In this document: positions 15,769-17,373 of the stretch, piece after piece
How positions within the stretch are numbered: position 1 is the stretch's first letter
Layout of the letters: the number at the start of each line of letters is the position of its first letter
NCBI GenBank assembly: GCA_046094825.1
Contig: JBJTIF010000026.1
Coordinates: 1 to 17,373 of the forward strand
Length of the DNA stretch: 17,373 nucleotides
Reading direction: 5' to 3'
From: JBJTIF01 sp046094825
Lineage (GTDB): Bacteria > Actinomycetota > UBA4738 > HRBIN12
Made by a program: the position numbers and the translations under genes
The notes under the pieces: model-generated
The model's database searches: none
What the model saw: only the letters and a program-made list of their open reading frames with translations
Told to the model about the DNA's origin: nothing

Positions 15769-16407
15769 CTACGCCTTGCCCCCGGCCGCGGCGGCGAGCT
15801 CCGGCCGCATTTTGCGGCTCGAGATGACCTCGTCCACGACCCCGTAGGCGACGGCCTCCTCGGCCGTGAGGATGTAGTCACGGTCGGTGTCGGTCTTCAC
15901 CTTCTCGACCGGCTGGCCCGTGTGCTCGGCGACGATCTGCTCGAGGAGGGTCCGGTAGCGGAGCATCTCCCGGGCCTGGATCTCGATGTCGCTCGTCTGC
16001 CCCTGCGCCCCACCGTGCGGCTGGTGGAGGAGGACGCGGGAGTGCGGGAGCGCGTAGCGCTTGCCCTTCGTCCCGGCGGACAGGAGGACCGCAGCCGCAG
16101 ACGCGGCCTGCCCCATGACCGTCGTCGACACGTCGCACTTCACGTACTGCATCGTGTCGTAGATCGCGAACAGGGCCGTGATGTCGCCGCCCGGCGAGTT
16201 GATGTAGAGGTTGATGTCCTTGTCGGGGTCCTCGCTCTCCAGGTGCAGGAGCTGCGCCATGATGAGGTTGCCGACGGTGTCGTCGATCGCGGTGCCGAGG
16301 AAGACGATGCGCTCCTTCAGGAGCCGCGAGTAGATGTCGAACGCGCGCTCGCCGCGGCTCGTCTGCTCGACGACCGTCGGGACGAGGTAGTTGCGGATCT
16401 CGTTCAT
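15769..16407 (-). CDS. clpP: ATP-dependent Clp protease proteolytic subunit
   Basis: 212-residue serine protease that forms the tetradecameric chamber degrading proteins delivered by ClpX. The catalytic triad is Ser103 in GQAASAAAVLL, His128 in VLLHQPHGG and Asp177 in DTDRDYILTAEEA. INLYINSPGGDITA is the characteristic active-site strand. The ATG overlaps the tig stop (ATGA, 4 bp), so translation is probably coupled to trigger factor. Only one clpP lies here, where many Actinobacteria have clpP1-clpP2 in tandem; a second copy elsewhere in the genome cannot be excluded. Confidence 0.97.
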   Translation of the reverse strand: MNEIRNYLVPTVVEQTSRGERAFDIYSRLLKERIVFLGTAIDDTVGNLIMAQLLHLESEDPDKDINLYINSPGGDITALFAIYDTMQYVKCDVSTTVMGQAASAAAVLLSAGTKGKRYALPHSRVLLHQPHGGAQGQTSDIEIQAREMLRYRTLLEQIVAEHTGQPVEKVKTDTDRDYILTAEEAVAYGVVDEVISSRKMRPELAAAAGGKA

Positions 16408-17373
16408 TCCGTCTCCTCCGAGGGGTCCGTCGGCTCCGGGGACCCCGGGCCGGGGGTGGACGCCGACGACACGGTCGGCGCTTCTGGGGTGATTGTAGCG
16501 GCAGCCACGACGGCATCGAGCGCCTTCGACCGGATCACGTCGCCGGCGAGCGCGACGATCTGCCCCGTGCGATCGAGCGAGGTCGCGACCTCCTGGACGT
16601 CCCGACCCATCGCGACCGCGAGGTTCGCGACCTCGCGACCGAGCTCCTCGGGTGACACCTCGATGTCCTCGGCGCGGGAGACGGCCTCGAGGGCGAGGTC
16701 CTGGGTGATCGCGCGGATCGCGTGGGCGCGCGCGTCCTCGCGGAACCGCGCCTCGTCCCACCCCTGCGCGGCGAGCGCCTGCTCGAGCGTCAGCCCCGCG
16801 CGCTCCGCGCTCTCCTGCGCGTGGCGGACGCGGTGCTCCGTCTCGTCATCGACGAGGAGCTCCGGGAGGTCGACATCGATCGTCGCGGTGAGCGCCTCGA
16901 GGACGCGGTCGCGGACGACGGAGTCGGCGCCGCGCTCGAGGTTCGCGAGGAGCTGCTCGCGGAGCGCGGCACGGAGCGCATCGAGCGTGTCGAACTCCGA
17001 GGCGAGCTTCGCGAAGTCGTCGTCAGCGGCGGGGAGCTTCTTCGCCTTCACGTCCTTCACGAGGACCTGGAAGGTGATCGCGCGGCCGGCGTGGTCGCCG
17101 GCCCGTGGGTCGAGCGTCTCGGTGAACCGCACGATGTCACCGACCTTCGTGCCGCGGAGCTCGCGGTCGAGCCCGTCGACGAAGGTGCCGGAGCCCACCT
17201 CGTACATCGCGTCGGGACGGGAGAGGTCGGCGACCTCGGTGTCCCCATCGGTCGCGCGGAGATCGACGACCGCGTAGTCACCGTCCGCGAGCTCCGCGGC
17301 ACGAAGGTCGGCGACATCGTGCGGTTCACCGAGACGCTCGACCCACGGGCCGGCGACCACGCCGGCCGCGCGA
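16404..17373 (-). CDS. tig: Trigger factor, partial, with fold-back sequence at the window edge
   Basis: Ribosome-associated chaperone and peptidyl-prolyl isomerase. The visible part covers the FKBP-like domain (DGDYAVVDL ... MYEVGSGTFVDGLDRELRGTKVGD) and the helical carboxy-terminal chaperone domain, ending in a Pro/Ser/Thr/Glu-rich tail. The amino-terminal ribosome-binding domain, about 110-150 residues, is missing. The frame stays open to the edge, but the part above about position 17284 is not trigger factor: it is the opposite strand of an inverted copy of 17078-17166, so the first residues read here are spurious. True homologous sequence is 16404 to about 17284. The gene overlaps clpP by four bases, the conserved tig-clpP-clpX arrangement. 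Confidence 0.9.
   Translation of the reverse strand, partial: RAAGVVAGPWVERLGEPHDVADLRAAELADGDYAVVDLRATDGDTEVADLSRPDAMYEVGSGTFVDGLDRELRGTKVGDIVRFTETLDPRAGDHAGRAITFQVLVKDVKAKKLPAADDDFAKLASEFDTLDALRAALREQLLANLERGADSVVRDRVLEALTATIDVDLPELLVDDETEHRVRHAQESAERAGLTLEQALAAQGWDEARFREDARAHAIRAITQDLALEAVSRAEDIEVSPEELGREVANLAVAMGRDVQEVATSLDRTGQIVALAGDVIRSKALDAVVAAATITPEAPTVSSASTPGPGSPEPTDPSEETE
16492..16497 (-). promoter_or_regulatory. Candidate -10 element for clpP inside tig
   Basis: TACAAT on the minus strand, a near-consensus -10, lies 84 bases upstream of the clpP ATG within the last 31 codons of tig. Neighbouring codons (ACA, CCA, GAA) are unusual for this window. The -35 region is poor. It may give clpP-clpX expression independent of tig; tentative. 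Confidence 0.28.
17078..17166 (+). repeat. Internal arm of 89-bp inverted repeat (tig)
   Basis: Matches the reverse complement of 17285-17373 at 88 of 89 positions. The only difference is 17139 against 17312, which changes a Gly codon GGT to GGC in the tig frame, a synonymous change. This arm is in its natural place inside tig. Confidence 0.95.
17285..17373 (-). repeat. Terminal arm of 89-bp inverted repeat (fold-back)
   Basis: Inverted copy of the tig segment 17078-17166, separated from it by 118 bp and running to the last base of the window. Its plus strand encodes ELRGTKVGDIVRFTETLDPR, identical to trigger factor on the minus strand. The copy may extend beyond the window. A fold-back at a contig end is a frequent assembly or amplification artefact, but a real inverted duplication is possible. 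Confidence 0.93.

Noticed and set aside
15717..15881. Amino-terminal extension of ClpX
   Set aside because: The upstream open frame is Arg/Pro/Ser-rich, overlaps the clpP end and has no ClpX similarity; ATG 15716 gives the standard protein.
16408..16761. Upstream extension of ClpP
   Set aside because: It is antisense-frame sequence inside tig; the ATG overlapping the tig stop gives the usual ClpP start.

Overview
This is a very GC-rich, almost fully coding bacterial window made of conserved housekeeping genes. On the minus strand, in order of transcription from the right edge, lie tig (partial) - clpP - clpX - valS - folC - ndk, then, after a gap filled by another operon, mreB - mreC - mreD - mrdA (PBP2) - rodA. 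That order is the classic actinobacterial neighbourhood. The very high GC, the GTG starts, the short 'GHVMSYTH'-type ValS and a leaderless-looking valS promoter also fit a high-GC, actinobacterium-like lineage. Only one clpP is present, where many Actinobacteria carry a tandem pair. A deep-branching or uncultured actinobacterial lineage, or a high-GC Chloroflexota lineage with similar synteny, is the best guess; the exact taxon cannot be settled from the sequence alone.

Layout: 1-159 is an edge region with no confident gene; 160-227 holds two back-to-back hairpins directly after rodA. 228-5764 (minus) is the rod-shape and cell-elongation operon, with every junction overlapping or within 8 bp. 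5765-5844 is a short divergent control region with a centred inverted repeat. 5845-10105 (plus) is a complete type II fatty-acid synthesis operon, fabD-fabH-fabG-acpP-fabF. It sits in the opposite orientation between ndk and mreB, which are normally neighbours. 10106-10181 is a convergent intergenic region with a hairpin. 10182-16407 (minus) carries ndk, folC, valS, clpX and clpP. The window ends inside tig.

Two structural anomalies stand out. (1) Inside valS, a 97-bp block (13380-13476) bounded by perfect 15-bp inverted repeats is in the wrong orientation. The minus-strand frame stays open but gives a 33-residue stretch that does not look like ValS, whereas the plus strand of the same block encodes the stretch expected there. 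The segment appears to be flipped and, because its ends are inverted repeats, could flip back without changing length or frame. (2) The last 89 bp of the window (17285-17373) are an inverted copy of 17078-17166 in tig with a single mismatch, which is synonymous in tig. This is a fold-back at the window edge, either a contig-end chimera or an inverted duplication.

Functionally the window combines lateral wall growth (RodA glycosyltransferase with PBP2 transpeptidase, organised by MreBCD), membrane lipid supply (FabD/H/G/ACP/F), folate and nucleotide metabolism (FolC, Ndk), valine tRNA charging (ValS) and protein quality control (trigger factor, ClpXP). No transposase, phage gene, CRISPR array or tRNA was seen.
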